64,000 nt of DNA from Bacillota bacterium (GTDB taxonomy: Bacteria > Bacillota > Clostridia > Christensenellales > UBA1242), in NCBI GenBank assembly GCA_009784375.1, contig WRBV01000003.1, positions 1-64,000 of the forward strand. The letters are read 5' to 3'. Made by a program: the position numbers and the translations under genes. Below, in pieces: positions 1-9,046 of this stretch (positions within the stretch are counted from its first letter, which is position 1; each line of letters opens with the position of its first letter). The notes beneath the pieces were generated by a model that saw nothing but the letters and a program-made list of their open reading frames with translations, was not told the DNA's origin and did no database searches.

Positions 1-33
1 GTAGGAAGAGAAATAGAAGTACTCGAATTGTAG
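1..33 (+). CDS. C-terminal end of an upstream gene (partial)
   Basis: Frame 1 is open from the window edge and reads VGREIEVLEL before a TAG stop at 31-33. A strong hairpin terminator follows six bases later, which supports this as the real end of a + strand gene. Ten residues are too few to name a family. The reading is inference from the stop-plus-terminator context. Confidence 0.4.
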   Translation, partial: VGREIEVLEL

Positions 34-38
34 AAGGT

Positions 39-64
39 GGAAAGAATAGTTCTTTCCATTTTTT
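39..64 (+). terminator. Intrinsic terminator after the upstream gene
   Basis: GGAAAGAA (39-46) and TTCTTTCC (50-57) form a perfect 8-bp stem with a TAG loop, followed by ATTTTTT. Confidence 0.75.
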
Positions 65-90
65 CTTACCGAACAAACCCATATCACTTA

Positions 91-141
91 CGACACCTCG
101 CCCCGCTGGATTGCTTCGTCGCCATGCTCCTCGCAATGACG
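91..141. repeat. Dispersed GTCATTGCGAG-type intergenic repeat
   Basis: On the - strand this reads as GTCATTGCGAGGAGC, then GAAGCAATCCAG and a GGGGCGAGGTGTCG end. It is the style of short palindromic chromosomal repeat (GTCATTGCGAG...GCAATCC) seen between genes in many bacterial genomes. Three GTCAT-type intergenic relatives occur at 8872-9005, 27706-27731 and 63424-63488. It lies upstream of the promoter of the surface protein gene and encodes nothing convincing. Confidence 0.55.
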
Positions 142-178
142 GTATGCGGAGTTATTCTGGCTACCATGCATAATTTGT

Positions 179-207
179 TTGACTGTTTCGCAAAATATAG
201 ATACAAT
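179..207 (+). promoter_or_regulatory. Sigma-A promoter of the InlB-repeat surface gene
   Basis: TTGACT (179-184) and TACAAT (202-207) are separated by 17 bp. Transcription would start near 214, leaving a leader of about 105 nt that contains a small ORF with a poly-G tract. Confidence 0.7.
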
Positions 208-253
208 TAGACATAGAATTGAATGCAAAAGAAGAACGTCGGAGGGTATCGAT

Positions 254-322
254 ATGTTAAATAATAGATATACGGGGGGGGGGCAATTTTCTTGTAATCC
301 TTTCCAGGGTGGTGTGATATGA
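254..322 (+). CDS. Leader peptide ORF with a ten-G tract, overlapping the next start
   Basis: A GGAGGG ribosome binding site (241-246) sits seven bases before an ATG at 254. The 22-codon ORF starts MLNNRYTGGGQ, and its three Gly codons lie in a run of ten G (274-283). Its TGA stop (320-322) overlaps the ATG of the surface protein gene (319) as ATGA, the arrangement of translational coupling. With 11 G the peptide would end about 22 bases before that ATG; with 9 or 12 G it would end one base before it. The ORF and run are seen directly; a role in coupling and phase variation is inference. Confidence 0.55.
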   Translation: MLNNRYTGGGQFSCNPFQGGVI

Positions 323-2529
323 ACACACCAAGAAGATTCCGCCATTCCCGTATAGCCGCACTTGCGTTTGCAGGTGTTTTTGTAGTATGTGCCGTGGTTA
401 TGGGTGTTGTGTTTTCGATGAATAAGAGTGATACACCGAGTCCAGAGGCTGCTACGCCGAGTACTAATCATATTGCACTTGTAATAACGAATGGGCATTT
501 GGCAACTGGGAGCAATACACCAACATTTATTGAAGGAACGGCAACGAATGCCGCGATTACAGTTGGACAAATGCATATAAGTGCACCAACGACGACAGTA
601 ACAAATTTTTTGCCAGCAAATACGAGTCATAGACAGTTTATGGTACCTATTACTGGTGGATCTGCACGATTTTATGTGACAACTCGTACAATAACGTTCC
701 CTGCGGGCGTATCATCATTTGGTCATTTCATAAGTGAGGGTACTTCTACAATCGCAGGAGTGACTCCAACTACATTAACAGGTGGTACTTTACTTCCAAC
801 GCATGTGGCTGGATATGTTCCACCTGCTCCAATTAATTTTGCGTCAAGAACTGTGTCAATAGCAAATCGAACAACATCTATGACAGTTACGCAAGTTATG
901 TGGTATGGTCAAAGCCGTACTTTAGGTACTGATTATTATGGTAACCCAACAACATGGAGTAATTGGCACTCGGGGTTATGGTCAAATGGTGCTATTCAAG
1001 GAACAGGCATGTTCAGAGTGCACCCATCTTGGGGTACCGAGCATAGACGTGCAATTTACACGTCGCCTGCTGTTGCTGCTACGGGTACGAATATTAATAT
1101 AAATGTGGCACCGCTTAATACAATATTTATTCCTTGGCAAACACATAACAGAGTACCTTTGGCTGGTAATAATATTATTACAAATTTTGCAGCACGGACA
1201 GCTCTGCCATCTATGCAGGCACATATCACTTCACAAACTGCTACACACTTAAATGTACAGGTTAGTCTTTCTGCAGCAGCTCCGTTCGGTATGTATTTAA
1301 TGGGCGGATTTCATCAAAGAACTACTGGAACATGGGCTCAATCGGAGGCGGCACATAATGGTGTTAATGTTGCTGCAGCAACTGTTTCACATAGAGGAAC
1401 GATAAATATTAGTGTGCCACAAGTGAATTGGAATGAACCAATTTCGCATGGTACTCAATTCGAGAATGCATTCAGAAATAGAATTCATGTGGTCGTAGGC
1501 ATGTATTATCACAACGCCAACAACGCAACACCAACCCGACCCATAACATTTAATTTGCAGAGTGGACATATAGGCGGTGACTTTTCGCAGGTAACGGTTG
1601 ACGTTCCAAATAACCAGCCAGTTGTTGCGATAACCGATCCGCAAAGGGCTGGGCATACTTTTATTCATTGGTCGGCAGCACCAGGCGGTTCGTTTTGGAA
1701 CTTTAATACTTTGATAAGTGCGAATAATACGATTAATGCGAACAACAGGCTGTATGCGGTGTGGCGTGTTAATCCGATAGTTCAATTTAACACACATGGT
1801 GGAAGCACAGTATTACAACAAGAGATTTCATATGGTGGACGAATTGTCCAGCCAGGAGACCCTACGCGTAGTGGATATAGTTTCCGTCATTGGTCAAATG
1901 TCCAAGATGGGGTTACCCCGTGGAATTTCAATAATACTGTTACGACTAATATGACTTTGCATGCCGTATTTGACGAGGTCGTTTGGCGTACAATTCATCT
2001 TCGTGTTGGAAATCCGTTGAATGACACAAGTATGACGATGACACTCTTCCGACCAGACGGTTATTTGTTACAGCTGCGTGATAACACACCGAGTCAGATT
2101 GATCTGGATTTCCTTGGATGGGCGTGGAGTGCGGATGCCGCGCGTAACAAAGTAATTGCGTTCCAGCCTAATGGAATTGTAGCTATGATTTCACCTATTC
2201 CTATGACCTTGTATGCGGTGTGGGATATTGAATGGAATAATTTTCCAGGCATTGATGGGCATAATACATTGGTATTTAATTTCAGCGGTGGGTTAAATCC
2301 ACATTCGATAATTGTAGAGGAAAGGCGATTCTTTGCTTGGGATCCATCGTCACGTATGTTGCCCAATGATGAATACATGCACAACTTTGCTATTAATAAT
2401 CATGATTTTAATGGGTTGATATTCACGGGCTGGTTTGATAATCCAGGCTTTGTGGGGCAGAGACATTTTTCAATCCCTGCAGGCTCGGTGGGTGAGGTTA
2501 GGTTTTATGCTAGATGGATGGAAGTTTAA
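319..2529 (+). CDS. Secreted or anchored surface protein with InlB B-type repeats
   Basis: A 736-residue protein with an N-terminal export segment (hydrophobic residues about 13-33 after Arg/His-rich residues) and a Thr/Ala/Asn-rich extracellular region. From about residue 430 there are four Listeria-Bacteroides (InlB B-repeat, Flg_new-like) units, each ending in a pattern like LYAVW or FYARW and containing a G-x-x-F-x-x-W core. Such repeats are typical of cell-surface adhesin-like proteins of gut Firmicutes. No LPXTG or C-terminal membrane segment is seen, so it may be held by its N-terminal anchor. The start at 319 is chosen because it follows an AGGGTGG-like site and overlaps the leader ORF stop. 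Expression may depend on that leader. Ligand unknown. Confidence 0.8.
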   Translation: MNTPRRFRHSRIAALAFAGVFVVCAVVMGVVFSMNKSDTPSPEAATPSTNHIALVITNGHLATGSNTPTFIEGTATNAAITVGQMHISAPTTTVTNFLPANTSHRQFMVPITGGSARFYVTTRTITFPAGVSSFGHFISEGTSTIAGVTPTTLTGGTLLPTHVAGYVPPAPINFASRTVSIANRTTSMTVTQVMWYGQSRTLGTDYYGNPTTWSNWHSGLWSNGAIQGTGMFRVHPSWGTEHRRAIYTSPAVAATGTNININVAPLNTIFIPWQTHNRVPLAGNNIITNFAARTALPSMQAHITSQTATHLNVQVSLSAAAPFGMYLMGGFHQRTTGTWAQSEAAHNGVNVAAATVSHRGTINISVPQVNWNEPISHGTQFENAFRNRIHVVVGMYYHNANNATPTRPITFNLQSGHIGGDFSQVTVDVPNNQPVVAITDPQRAGHTFIHWSAAPGGSFWNFNTLISANNTINANNRLYAVWRVNPIVQFNTHGGSTVLQQEISYGGRIVQPGDPTRSGYSFRHWSNVQDGVTPWNFNNTVTTNMTLHAVFDEVVWRTIHLRVGNPLNDTSMTMTLFRPDGYLLQLRDNTPSQIDLDFLGWAWSADAARNKVIAFQPNGIVAMISPIPMTLYAVWDIEWNNFPGIDGHNTLVFNFSGGLNPHSIIVEERRFFAWDPSSRMLPNDEYMHNFAINNHDFNGLIFTGWFDNPGFVGQRHFSIPAGSVGEVRFYARWMEV

Positions 2530-2533
2530 TTAT

Positions 2534-2567
2534 AAAAGGGTATCATTAAACTGATACCCTTTTTTTC
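2534..2567 (+). terminator. Intrinsic terminator after the surface protein gene
   Basis: GGGTATCA (2538-2545) pairs with TGATACCC (2552-2559), followed by seven T. Confidence 0.9.
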
Positions 2568-2654
2568 TTTGCCTATGCAAGAAATATATGTTAAATTCAT
2601 TTAATGATAAGAAAAGCCATATCGTGACTTTTCTTAGGATCGAAGGAATTATTT

Positions 2655-4199
2655 ATGGCAATAACAAAAGTTAAAAGCTTTGGGATAAGTGGAATTGACG
2701 GATACGTTGTTGATGTCGAGGTTGATATTTCAAGTGGATTGCCCAATTATTTCCTTGTAGGGTTGCCCGATGCAAGTGTAAAAGAAAGCAAGGAACGTGT
2801 GCAAAGTGCCATACGCAATAGTGGCTTTAAATTTCCGTATTCGCGGATTGTTGTTAATTTGGCTCCTGCGTCTACTCGGAAAGAGGGGGCTTTGTACGAT
2901 TTGCCGATTGCAATTGGTGTTCTTGGCAATACTGGTGAAATATTTAATGCGGACAAAATTTCCGAATTTGCATTTGTGGGTGAGCTTGGTCTTGATGGCG
3001 AAATACGTGGAGTAAAGGGTGTGTTGCCGATATTAATTGCGGCGGCAAGTAATGGTATTAAAAAAGTAATTATCCCGACCGAGAATGCTCACGAGGCGGC
3101 GTTTATTCATGGTGTTACGGTATTTACCGCGGGTTCATTGCGACAAGTTGTAGATGCGTTAAACGGCGTTAATGTGGACGCCATTGAACGAGTCGAGAAG
3201 CGAAGCTTCGAGGACATGAAGAGAGAGTCACAGCATGCACTTGATTTAAAATTTGTACGTGGGCAATTTGTTGCAAAGCGGGCGTTGGAAATCGCGGCAA
3301 GTGGTGGACATAATATCTTGTTAATTGGACCACCAGGAAGTGGAAAGACTATGCTTGCAAAATGCTTTCCGACTATATTGCCAGATCTTACATTTCAAGA
3401 AAGTTTGGAAGTCAGCAAGATACACAGCATCGCGGGAACATTGGATTCCAAAGATGGGATAATTACTATGCGACCGTTTCGGACTCCGCATAATACTGCA
3501 TCCGTTGTGGCACTTGCGGGTGGTGGCAAGACCGCAAAGCCTGGTGAGATTTCGCTTGCACACAATGGGGTATTGTTCCTTGACGAATTGCCAGAATATC
3601 CACGGGCAAGTCTAGAGATGTTGCGCCAACCGTTGGAGGACAATACGATTACTATAGCACGTTCGCATGCGACGGTACAGTATCCTGCGGCATTCACAAT
3701 GATTGCAAGTATGAACCCATGCCCATGCGGAAATTATGGCAGCCGCGTTCAAAAATGTACATGCAGACCAGGCATGATGCAGAAGTATCTTGCAAAGCTG
3801 TCGGGTCCGTTAATGGACCGTATTGACCTTCATATAGAAGTCGATAGTGTCACGTATGACGATTTGACGGCAAAAGGTATGGGTGAGCCAAGTTCGGTGG
3901 TACAGGCACGCTGTGGCGACGCCAGGGCGGTACAATTGAAACGGTTTGCGGGTTCACGAGTATTTTGCAACGCAAAGATGAGTGAAGAGGATTCGAAATT
4001 ATATTGTCAATTGGATGAACAAGGCGAGCGAGTTTTGCGTACCGCTTTCGAGAAATTGAACTTGTCGGCTCGTGCCTATGCACGTATAATTCGGGTTGCA
4101 CGAACTATCGCCGATTTGGAAGGAAGCAAAGACATCTTGTCCGAACATATTACCGAGGCGGTGAGTTATAGAAATTTGGACAGGAAGTACAAAGGGTAA
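2655..4199 (+). CDS. yifB: YifB/ComM family Mg-chelatase-like AAA+ ATPase
   Basis: 514 residues, the usual length for YifB/ComM. It has the N-terminal ChlI-like domain (conserved GLPDASVKES and VNLAPAS stretches), then a Mg-chelatase-type AAA+ module with Walker A GPPGSGKT at residues 225-232 and a Cys-rich MNPCPCGNYG...CTC segment near 353-366, and a C-terminal helical domain. ComM is a branch-migration helicase in natural transformation in other bacteria. The next gene is dprA, also a transformation protein, and this pairing is common in Firmicutes. A GAAGG site 9 bases upstream supports the start. Confidence 0.95.
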   Translation: MAITKVKSFGISGIDGYVVDVEVDISSGLPNYFLVGLPDASVKESKERVQSAIRNSGFKFPYSRIVVNLAPASTRKEGALYDLPIAIGVLGNTGEIFNADKISEFAFVGELGLDGEIRGVKGVLPILIAAASNGIKKVIIPTENAHEAAFIHGVTVFTAGSLRQVVDALNGVNVDAIERVEKRSFEDMKRESQHALDLKFVRGQFVAKRALEIAASGGHNILLIGPPGSGKTMLAKCFPTILPDLTFQESLEVSKIHSIAGTLDSKDGIITMRPFRTPHNTASVVALAGGGKTAKPGEISLAHNGVLFLDELPEYPRASLEMLRQPLEDNTITIARSHATVQYPAAFTMIASMNPCPCGNYGSRVQKCTCRPGMMQKYLAKLSGPLMDRIDLHIEVDSVTYDDLTAKGMGEPSSVVQARCGDARAVQLKRFAGSRVFCNAKMSEEDSKLYCQLDEQGERVLRTAFEKLNLSARAYARIIRVARTIADLEGSKDILSEHITEAVSYRNLDRKYKG

Positions 4200-4211
4200 G
4201 GAAAAATAACT

Positions 4212-5258
4212 ATGAAACGATACACAAAGGAAGAGCGGGCATGCATTGCCATTAGTCGAGCCGAAGATGCGGGAATAAGAAGACGGTTGGTCGAGGACTT
4301 GTATGCTGGGCGGTTTGATAAGATTCTAGAAGAAACGGATAGGATGGGGTTGGAGAACCTTGTCAAGAATATGCACGAGCAGGGCATTTTCGTGGTGACT
4401 ATTCACAGTCCAGAATATCCAAAAGCTTTGCTGGATTTGGAATCGGCGCCGATTGCTTTATTTTGTATGGGGAATGTTGAATTGTTGAAAAAGCCCGCGG
4501 TGGCTATGGTTGGAATGCGAAGTTGTACACGGTATGGAAAAGAGGTCGCGACAAGGTTCGGGCGAGAATTCGCAAGTAAAGGCATCGTTGTTGTGAGTGG
4601 TCTTGCCGAGGGGATTGATACGGCATCACATGAGGGTGCGATATCGGCGGTTGGTGAGGATAGGATTTATAATACAATTGCTGTGCTTGGTAATGGGTTA
4701 AATATATATTTTCCAGCAAGGAATAGAGAATTGCAGCAAAAGATTGGAAAGCATGGTTTGGTTATATCCGAGTACCTTCCCAACGCACCAAGTGCAAAGT
4801 TTACTTTCCCTTATCGAAATCGAATTGTGGCGGCGTTATCAAAGGCGGTTGTTATTGTCGAGGCAGATTTGAAAAGTGGGACCATGATTACACGTGAATG
4901 GGCATTAGAGCTTGGGCGTGATGTTTATGCGGTGCCTGGACCTATTACAAGTGTTGCAAGTCGGGGAACCAATGCGATTATAAAGGATGCGAGCTGTGCT
5001 ATCATAACTGATGTTAACGATGTCTTGCAAAGCTTTGGTGTGGTGAAGGAAGATAAGATGGGTGCCGAGAAGACTTTTGTTCAATTATCGTTTGATGAAA
5101 AGGTAATAATGGATATTATTGGAAGTGATGAGGTACACTTTGACGAGATAATTGAAAAATCAAATATGAGTGTAAAGAATGCAACAACATTGTTGACAAA
5201 CATGGAGATGAGTGGTTTAATTGAAAAACTTGCAGGAAACCAGTTTGTTGCAAAGTAA
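4212..5258 (+). CDS. dprA: DNA-processing protein DprA/Smf
   Basis: 348 residues. The Rossmann-like DprA core is evident from VAMVGMRSCTRYG (about residues 96-108), SGLAEGIDTASHEGA (about 128-142), FPYRNRIVAALS and the GTMITREWALELGRDVYAVPG stretch. A C-terminal winged-helix-like segment (about 285-345) follows. DprA binds single-stranded DNA and loads RecA during transformation. It starts 12 bases after yifB behind AAGGAAAA, so the two are probably co-transcribed, and topA follows closely, the usual Firmicute order. Confidence 0.95.
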   Translation: MKRYTKEERACIAISRAEDAGIRRRLVEDLYAGRFDKILEETDRMGLENLVKNMHEQGIFVVTIHSPEYPKALLDLESAPIALFCMGNVELLKKPAVAMVGMRSCTRYGKEVATRFGREFASKGIVVVSGLAEGIDTASHEGAISAVGEDRIYNTIAVLGNGLNIYFPARNRELQQKIGKHGLVISEYLPNAPSAKFTFPYRNRIVAALSKAVVIVEADLKSGTMITREWALELGRDVYAVPGPITSVASRGTNAIIKDASCAIITDVNDVLQSFGVVKEDKMGAEKTFVQLSFDEKVIMDIIGSDEVHFDEIIEKSNMSVKNATTLLTNMEMSGLIEKLAGNQFVAK

Positions 5259-5306
5259 ACATGCGCATTGTTGGGGAATGGTGCAACCAAGGGGAGCAAT
5301 CAATTC

Positions 5307-7397
5307 ATGAAACTTGTTATTATCGAGGGTATTGGAAAGAAGGATACAATTAAAAAGTATCTTGGAAGCGGATATGAAGTCATGGCGACTGGTGGTGTTT
5401 TTCGTGATCTTCAAAAACGTGCATTATCGGTTGATGTTGATGACAATTACACGCCCAAATACAAGGTTGTAAAAGATAAAGAAGAAGTTGTAAAAAAGTT
5501 AAAAGAAAAAGCGGCAAAGGCAGATGAAGTCTTGATTGCAACTGACCCGGACCGTGAAGGAGAAGCCATTGGTTGGCATTTGGCGGTTGTTCTTGGTATA
5601 AAGGCGGACCAGGCAAAGAGAATAGTATTTAACGAGATTACAAAGTCTGCAATACAAAAGGCTATTGCAAGTCCACAGACATTGAATATGGATTTGGTAA
5701 AGGCACAGCAAGCAAGACGTATATTGGACAGATTGGTGGGTTACAAATTGTCACCAGTCGTATCAAAGAAGATTAACAAATCAAAGTTAAGCGCAGGGCG
5801 TGTTCAAAGTGTTACATTGAAATTGGTTGTTCTCCGTGAGCGCGAGATCATAAATTTCAAACCAGAAGAGTTTTGGGATTTCTTTGCACACTTGGAGAAA
5901 GATAAAGTTGAATTCCGTGCGTCACTCCATAATGGATTAGATGGAAAGAGAATCAAGCTTACAAGCAAAGAACAAGTTGACACCGTAGTTGCGGGCGTTA
6001 ATGGTGCAAAGTACACGGTAAAGGACGTTCGCAAGAGCGTGACACGCCAGCATGCACCAGCACCGTATGTTACAAGTTCTATGCAACAGGATGCGCTAAA
6101 TAAAGCGGGTCTCAGCCTTGCACGTTGCGGTCGTGCGGCACAATCGTTATACGAGGGTGTTAACGTTGGTGAACGTGGCAAGATTGCTCTTGTTACTTAT
6201 ATCCGAACCGATAGTTTCCGTGTTGCACCAGAAGCCCAGTACGCGGCAAAAGATTTCATAATTAAAACCTTTGGTCCAGAATATGCGCCAGAAAAGTTTA
6301 ATTTTTATAAATCAAAAAAGTCTGCACAAGATGCGCACGAGGCGATAAGACCAGTAAGCATCGAAGTTACCCCAGACGAGGTTGACAAATATGTAGAGCG
6401 TGACCAGGCGAAATTATATCGTCTTATATATAATCGTTTCTTGGCGTCGCAAATGACCGAAGCAACATTTAATAGTGTCTCGGTTGATATTGATGCGAAT
6501 AACTATATGTTCCGTGCAACAGGAAGAACACCGATATTCGCGGGATGGCAGGCGGCACATGGAGTTGTTGTTGGAGTCGAGAAGCCAAAAGCAAAGAAAG
6601 ACGATGACGAGGAAAACACAGAAAAAGAAGAATTTGTAAAGTTGCCAGAGTTAGAAGTTGGTAATTTATTGAAATTCCTTAAATTGGAATTTGCACAAAA
6701 GTTTACAAAGCCGCCTGCACGATTTACCGAGGCAACATTGGTCAAGGCAATGGAAGAGGCAGGTATTGGTCGACCAGCAACATATAATCCGATTATCCAA
6801 AACATCGCGGCAAGGTTTTATACAGAAAAAGACGGCAAGTACATCAAACCGACCGAGCTTGGGTTTATTATTGTCGACTTGCTTGATAAATACTTTGTCG
6901 AGATTATGAATGTGGAATTTACCGCAGGCTTGGAAGAGAGACTTGACGATATCGCATACGAAGGTCTTGATTGGGTAAAGGTTATTGATGACTTTTACAA
7001 ACCGTTTATGAAAGATATCGAGGTTGCATTAGAAGGTGAAGACGATATTAAATTAACACTTGAAGAAAGTGATATTGAATGTGAAAAATGTGGTAAGTTT
7101 CTTGTGGTGCGTCAAGGTCGATTTGGAAAGTTCCTTGCATGTCCAGGGTTTCCAGATTGTCGTAATATAAAGCCATTTGAAAAGCCAGTATGCAAATGTC
7201 CAAAATGTCAGGGCGATATTCACAAACGTAAGAGCAAAAAGGGAAGAATATTCTTTGGATGTTCAAGTTACCCAAATTGTGATTTTGTGGCTTGGGATGA
7301 ACCGACGGGTGTATTGTGTGAAAAATGTGGCGGTGCGATAGTTGTTGCAGGAAAAGAGAAAAAAGAAAAATGTGGTAACCGCGAGTGCGGGAAATGA
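5307..7397 (+). CDS. topA: DNA topoisomerase I (type IA)
   Basis: 696 residues from the ATG at 5307, which has an AAGGGGAG site upstream; a more upstream in-frame TTG at 5268 lacks this. The Toprim domain opens LVIIEGIGKKDTI (a divergent form of the usual ES-PAK motif) and contains ATDPDREGEAIGWHL. The catalytic tyrosine is Tyr298 in TYIRTDS. The C-terminus has three Cys4 zinc ribbons (from about residue 590), each with paired CxxC and CPG/CSS-type knuckles, the third short and ending at the stop. The enzyme relaxes negative supercoils. Part of the yifB-dprA-topA-hslV run. Confidence 0.96.
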   Translation: MKLVIIEGIGKKDTIKKYLGSGYEVMATGGVFRDLQKRALSVDVDDNYTPKYKVVKDKEEVVKKLKEKAAKADEVLIATDPDREGEAIGWHLAVVLGIKADQAKRIVFNEITKSAIQKAIASPQTLNMDLVKAQQARRILDRLVGYKLSPVVSKKINKSKLSAGRVQSVTLKLVVLREREIINFKPEEFWDFFAHLEKDKVEFRASLHNGLDGKRIKLTSKEQVDTVVAGVNGAKYTVKDVRKSVTRQHAPAPYVTSSMQQDALNKAGLSLARCGRAAQSLYEGVNVGERGKIALVTYIRTDSFRVAPEAQYAAKDFIIKTFGPEYAPEKFNFYKSKKSAQDAHEAIRPVSIEVTPDEVDKYVERDQAKLYRLIYNRFLASQMTEATFNSVSVDIDANNYMFRATGRTPIFAGWQAAHGVVVGVEKPKAKKDDDEENTEKEEFVKLPELEVGNLLKFLKLEFAQKFTKPPARFTEATLVKAMEEAGIGRPATYNPIIQNIAARFYTEKDGKYIKPTELGFIIVDLLDKYFVEIMNVEFTAGLEERLDDIAYEGLDWVKVIDDFYKPFMKDIEVALEGEDDIKLTLEESDIECEKCGKFLVVRQGRFGKFLACPGFPDCRNIKPFEKPVCKCPKCQGDIHKRKSKKGRIFFGCSSYPNCDFVAWDEPTGVLCEKCGGAIVVAGKEKKEKCGNRECGK

Positions 7398-7459
7398 CGT
7401 AAAACGTCAAGGTACGAGCCGAGGTGAAGTGCGAAACGGTAAATAGGAAGGAGGAAATT

Positions 7460-7999
7460 ATGAGTGTACATTTGGATGGAACAACGATTGTTGCGGTGAA
7501 GCGCGACGGGAAGACTGTGATTGCGGGTGATGGTCAGGTTACTATGGGGCAAAGCATTGTGTTAAAAAATAATGCGGTCAAGGTACGCCGTATGTACAAC
7601 GACAAGGTTGTTGTTGGGTTTGCGGGATCGGTCGCCGATGCGTTTACATTAAGTTCACGGTTCGAGGAAATGCTGCAAAAGTTCTCGGGTAATTTGTTGC
7701 GGGCTGCGGTTGAACTTGCACAATCATGGAGAGGTGACCGTTATCTTCGTAACTTGGAAGCCATGATGATTGTTGCAGATCATGAAAAGGTTTTAATTAT
7801 AAGTGGGGATGGTAACGTTATTGAACCCGAGGCAGGAATTTGTGCGATCGGGAGCGGTGGGAATTATGCGCTGGCGGCAGCAAAGTCACTTGCAAAACAT
7901 ACAAAGATGTCGGCACGTGAAATTGCGGTCGAGGCAATGAAAATCGCGGACAGCATTTGTATATTTACCAATGCGAATTTGACTGTTGAAGAGGTTTAA
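7460..7999 (+). CDS. hslV: HslV (ClpQ) threonine protease subunit
   Basis: 179 residues. Start taken at 7460 behind a strong GGAAGGAGG site. The TTI motif at residues 8-10 gives the N-terminal Thr nucleophile after a short propeptide, as in many non-enterobacterial HslV proteins. Family signatures [31 protein letters not shown], and [14 protein letters not shown] are all present. HslV normally works with the HslU ATPase, whose gene usually follows at once; here an unknown gene follows and no hslU is in the window. In many Firmicutes trmFO and xerC lie between topA and hslV; both are absent here. Confidence 0.95.
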   Translation: MSVHLDGTTIVAVKRDGKTVIAGDGQVTMGQSIVLKNNAVKVRRMYNDKVVVGFAGSVADAFTLSSRFEEMLQKFSGNLLRAAVELAQSWRGDRYLRNLEAMMIVADHEKVLIISGDGNVIEPEAGICAIGSGGNYALAAAKSLAKHTKMSAREIAVEAMKIADSICIFTNANLTVEEV

Positions 8000-8004
8000 A
8001 TATT

Positions 8005-8030
8005 AGAAGACAACAAGAAGTTGTCTTTTT
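8005..8030 (+). terminator. Terminator after hslV
   Basis: AAGACAAC and GTTGTCTT form an 8-bp stem around AAGAA, with a T run following. Confidence 0.85.
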
Positions 8031-8039
8031 ATTTGGGTA

Positions 8040-8068
8040 TTGTAAACATAAACAGAGTTTGATATTAT
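8040..8068 (+). promoter_or_regulatory. Promoter giving a leaderless GTG-start mRNA
   Basis: TTGTAA (8040-8045), 17 bp, then extended -10 TGATATTAT (TATTAT 8063-8068). The in-frame GTG at 8074 is 5 bases downstream, at the expected first transcribed base. Confidence 0.65.
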
Positions 8069-8073
8069 ATTGT

Positions 8074-8835
8074 GTGGATAAATTTGAAAAAGCGATGATG
8101 CTTTTGTCTGGAGAGTTGCCCGATGATGTGACGTCATCTAATTTTAGCGAATATTTTTCAAATCCAGTTGTGCATCTACCACAGAGTCGTGGTGGGGCTT
8201 TTATAGAAAGTAATACTATAATGTGTCATGATGGGGCATTAGAAGAATTGTGGGACAGTATACGAAATATATTGTCGGTTGCACTTTGGAAGTTTGATAG
8301 AACAGGTGAAGATAGTGATGTGTCTCATGAACAAATCAGGGCGGTGTTGGATAATCCAGAATTTCGTAACAGCGGTAAAGTATATAATGAGAAATGGAAT
8401 ATATCTTTTGACATAACGGACATACTTGCGTTTGACAAATTTTGTCGTATGAGAGCGGAAATATTAGATAGTAAAGGATATGAATTTAAAAAAGAACATG
8501 ATAAATATTGGTATGAGGGTGCATATGAAAAAGCAAGCAGCACATATAAACACTTTAAGGATGTATCATTGGATGAGCTACCACTTGGCTTAAATTCACC
8601 AAGTGACTTTGTTGTTAATTATTTGAATGTAGCAAAGATTTTTAGTTATACGGGCAAAGATGAAATTGGCATTGTTACTTCGGACATTCAACCAGAAAAG
8701 CGATTTTCAAAATTGCTTGCAAATGATAGCAAGTTAAAAATTGTGCGGACTCCAGCTTTTATATATAACCCACATAATGAAACTTTCCAATCAAGAGAAC
8801 CGTTGGTTAGTATGCATTCGGTGTTTGAGAGGTAG
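8074..8835 (+). CDS. Hypothetical soluble protein
   Basis: 253 residues from the GTG at 8074. I do not recognise a family. There are no membrane segments or signal peptide; the protein is acidic and mixed alpha/beta in appearance, with Asp/Glu/Lys-rich helices in the middle (about residues 125-170) and a more hydrophobic C-terminal third. The start was chosen because a -35/-10 pair places transcription initiation at this GTG; an in-frame TTG at 8059 lies upstream of the -10 box and cannot be used from that promoter. It stands alone between the hslV terminator and a repeat region. Confidence 0.65.
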   Translation: MDKFEKAMMLLSGELPDDVTSSNFSEYFSNPVVHLPQSRGGAFIESNTIMCHDGALEELWDSIRNILSVALWKFDRTGEDSDVSHEQIRAVLDNPEFRNSGKVYNEKWNISFDITDILAFDKFCRMRAEILDSKGYEFKKEHDKYWYEGAYEKASSTYKHFKDVSLDELPLGLNSPSDFVVNYLNVAKIFSYTGKDEIGIVTSDIQPEKRFSKLLANDSKLKIVRTPAFIYNPHNETFQSREPLVSMHSVFER

Positions 8836-8871
8836 GAAATTACATATATATTAAAAATTTACAAGATTTTA

Positions 8872-9005
8872 CGCTCCGCTAGATCCTGGTTGACTTTGTC
8901 AACGCGCATTATGGAATGAGATAAGTGTTCGCTTTGCGAACGGGCGACCGACTTCCTCACAAGCTCGGTCGCAACTCGACTTCATCGAACCCGCCCAGGA
9001 TGACA
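8872..9005. repeat. Dispersed GCTAGATCCT...AGGATGAC repeat with internal hairpins
   Basis: The element opens with CTCCGCTAGATCCT and closes with CAGGATGACAT. It has an internal inverted pair CGACCGA/TCGGTCG and a second pair GTTCGCTTTGCGAAC. The same ends recur at 63454-63488. It fills most of the 211-base gap and contains no credible gene. Confidence 0.6.
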
Positions 9006-9007
9006 TG

Positions 9008-9035
9008 AAAAAACCGCGGGTTGCGCGGTTTTTTT
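9008..9035. terminator. Bidirectional terminator
   Basis: AAAACCGCG and CGCGGTTTT arms flanked by A and T runs. It serves the - strand gene ending at 9047. Confidence 0.8.
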
Positions 9036-9046
9036 GTTATGTGGGG

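Noticed and set aside
88-630. A 180-codon - strand open frame with many Cys and His codons
   Set aside because: It crosses the promoter, the leader ORF and the signal sequence of the surface protein, has no ribosome site, and its composition is that of a shadow frame.
8059-8073. TTG at 8059 as the start of the hypothetical gene after hslV
   Set aside because: It lies inside the extended -10 region; the GTG at 8074 sits at the expected transcript start.
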